64,000 nt of DNA from Leekyejoonella antrihumi. Its GTDB lineage: Bacteria > Actinomycetota > Actinomycetes > Actinomycetales > Dermatophilaceae. Each line of letters starts with the position of its first letter. The first letter of the stretch is position 1. Shown here piece after piece: positions 62,900 to 64,000 of this stretch. The notes beneath the pieces were generated by a model, which saw nothing but the letters and a program-made list of their open reading frames with translations, ran no database searches and was not told the origin of the DNA. Made by a program: the position numbers and the translations under genes. Where the stretch lies: the NCBI RefSeq assembly GCF_007845645.1, contig NZ_VCQV01000021.1, positions 1-64,000 of the forward strand, given 5' to 3'.

Positions 62900-63574
62900 T
62901 CAGGTCCGTGGCGGGAACTCTCGTCTGGCGTCCTTGCCGATCTTGTTCAGCAGATACGCATCCAGACCCGCGCCGACCACGCCCCCTGCCAGCGGCACCC
63001 CCCGACCCAGGTTGGGGAGCATTCGTCCGCTGACCTGGCCGACCAGACGAAAGCCCACCGCCTTGTTGACCACCATGAGCGCCGGGGCCGGAAGCCGCTG
63101 CGAGGCCAGGCTCGCGAGCCGGCCGGTGCTGACCACCCCCGCCTTCTGCATGACCGCGCCGGCGTCCGCGTCGACCAGTGTCAGCAGGACCGCCGTGCGC
63201 AGCGAGGGGTTGGACAGCTGATAACCGCGAACGGCGGCGATCGCGCCGACCATCCGGGTCGCCACCAGGTAGAACTCCAGCACGTTCGCGGGCAACGCCG
63301 CCGGCATCGTGACGAATCCGCCCAACCCGGTGACGAAACCGCCCACCGCCGCGAGCTTGCGATGGGCGGTCACAATGGCGTCGATGGCCTCCTCGGGCAT
63401 CGGGTGGGCACGCAGCGCGTCGTCGGCGATCTGCTGCGCCGAGGAGAAGCCGGCCCCGCCGTCGAGACCGACGTCGAGCAGCCGCTGCGCCACCGCATGC
63501 GCGCTACCGGCGAAGGGTCCGTCCTCGAGTCGAGCCGGCGACTTTCCGTTGGTTTCCTTCTTGCGTCCAAGCAT
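62900..63574 (-). CDS. EcsC family protein
   Basis: This 224-residue protein reads [20 protein letters not shown] and [20 protein letters not shown], and later [20 protein letters not shown] and [20 protein letters not shown], the pattern of EcsC-family proteins, which have a Gly/Ala-rich membrane-associated core. The function is unknown. The ATG at 63574 gives a basic start ([10 protein letters not shown]); 37 upstream codons are non-conserved. Confidence 0.78.
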   Translation of the reverse strand: MLGRKKETNGKSPARLEDGPFAGSAHAVAQRLLDVGLDGGAGFSSAQQIADDALRAHPMPEEAIDAIVTAHRKLAAVGGFVTGLGGFVTMPAALPANVLEFYLVATRMVGAIAAVRGYQLSNPSLRTAVLLTLVDADAGAVMQKAGVVSTGRLASLASQRLPAPALMVVNKAVGFRLVGQVSGRMLPNLGRGVPLAGGVVGAGLDAYLLNKIGKDARREFPPRT

Positions 63575-63683
63575 GCTGCCATCCTGCCAGCCAGGCCGTG
63601 CCCGGTTGCGGGACGACCGCGACGGGTCGCTCCTCGGTGACCACCCCGTGCCCGCGTCATCGACACGGCGTAACGTCAGCGAC

Positions 63684-64000
63684 ATGTCTGCACAACTTGA
63701 CTCGAACCCATCATTCGCCGACTACGCGCACCCGGAACGGCTGGTCTCGACTCAGTGGCTCGCCGATCAGCTTTCGGCGGGGTTACCCGATCTGGTAGTA
63801 CTCGAGTCGGACGAGGACGTGCTGCTGTACGACTCCGGTCACATCCCGGGGTCCTTCAAGCTCGACTGGCACCTCGACCTGAACGACCCCGTGACCCGTG
63901 ACTACGTGGATGCCGCAGGATTCGCCAAGGTGATGTCAGAGCGCGGCATCGGCCGTGACACGACCGTTGTGATCTACGGCGACAAGAGCAACTGGTGGGC
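63684..64000 (+). CDS. sseA: Thiosulfate/mercaptopyruvate sulfurtransferase, 5' part
   Basis: The window ends inside this plus-strand gene. The visible 105 residues begin [20 protein letters not shown] and contain [20 protein letters not shown] and [14 protein letters not shown], which is the first, non-catalytic rhodanese domain of the tandem sulfurtransferases common in actinobacteria. The catalytic Cys of the second domain lies beyond the window. Confidence 0.85.
   Translation, partial: MSAQLDSNPSFADYAHPERLVSTQWLADQLSAGLPDLVVLESDEDVLLYDSGHIPGSFKLDWHLDLNDPVTRDYVDAAGFAKVMSERGIGRDTTVVIYGDKSNWW

Noticed and set aside
1-64000. CRISPR arrays, rRNA and tRNA genes
   Set aside because: No regularly spaced direct repeats of CRISPR size and no tRNA or rRNA signature sequences were seen while reading the window.

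Overview
The window is GC-rich actinobacterial chromosome. The evidence is a complete division and cell-wall (dcw) cluster with sepF, yggT and a DivIVA/Wag31 homologue, an HrdB/SigA-type sigma factor with a Lys/Ala-rich N-terminus, a Lys/Ala-rich TraR/DksA protein and a SAM-IV riboswitch before metX. The overall gene set suggests a member of the Micrococcales (Dermacoccaceae or Intrasporangiaceae-like). That placement is an inference from gene content, not a measured one.

Layout. (1) 0.6-8.6 kb: a peptide-uptake operon on the minus strand (proline iminopeptidase, Dpp-type binding protein, two permeases, two ATPases), with a divergent FadR/GntR regulator. (2) 8.6-11.15 kb: a graveyard of broken genes, comprising a frameshifted ISAs1-type transposase tail, a frameshifted alpha/beta hydrolase and a 5'-truncated group II intron that abuts the hydrolase. 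(3) 11.15-14.6 kb: a TetR / DUF3311 / sodium-solute symporter / adenosine-deaminase-like operon. (4) 15.2-21.1 kb: a four-gene operon (atypical amidohydrolase, ornithine-cyclodeaminase-family protein, GntR regulator, cytosine-deaminase-like enzyme) divergent from a DUF3100 membrane protein. This looks like an uncharacterised catabolic pathway for a nitrogen compound and is the best candidate here for something undescribed. (5) 21.1-29 kb: small housekeeping genes (DUF4031, SRPBCC, HIT, universal stress protein), an oligopeptidase B and a CUT1 sugar ABC transporter with no ATPase of its own.

(6) 29-52.3 kb is core genome on the minus strand: mraZ-rsmH-ftsL-ftsI-murF-mraY-murD-ftsW-murG-murC-ftsZ-pgeF-yggS-sepF-yggT-divIVA-traR/dksA-lspA-rluD-dnaE. 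Almost every dcw pair overlaps by 4 nt, implying translational coupling. ftsQ, normally between murC and ftsZ in actinobacteria, is not there: only 210 nt with a hairpin separate the two genes. A regular array of four GTGGTG-like boxes with a 10-bp period lies upstream of mraZ and is a probable MraZ-binding site.

(7) 52.6-57.1 kb: a MoxR ATPase / DUF58 / transglutaminase operon on the plus strand. (8) 57.1-64 kb: an orphan and possibly frameshifted ORF, the principal sigma factor with a strong terminator hairpin, a short universal stress protein, metX with a SAM-IV riboswitch, a DUF4192 gene, an EcsC-family gene and the start of a rhodanese-type sulfurtransferase that runs off the end. No rRNA, tRNA or CRISPR array was seen.
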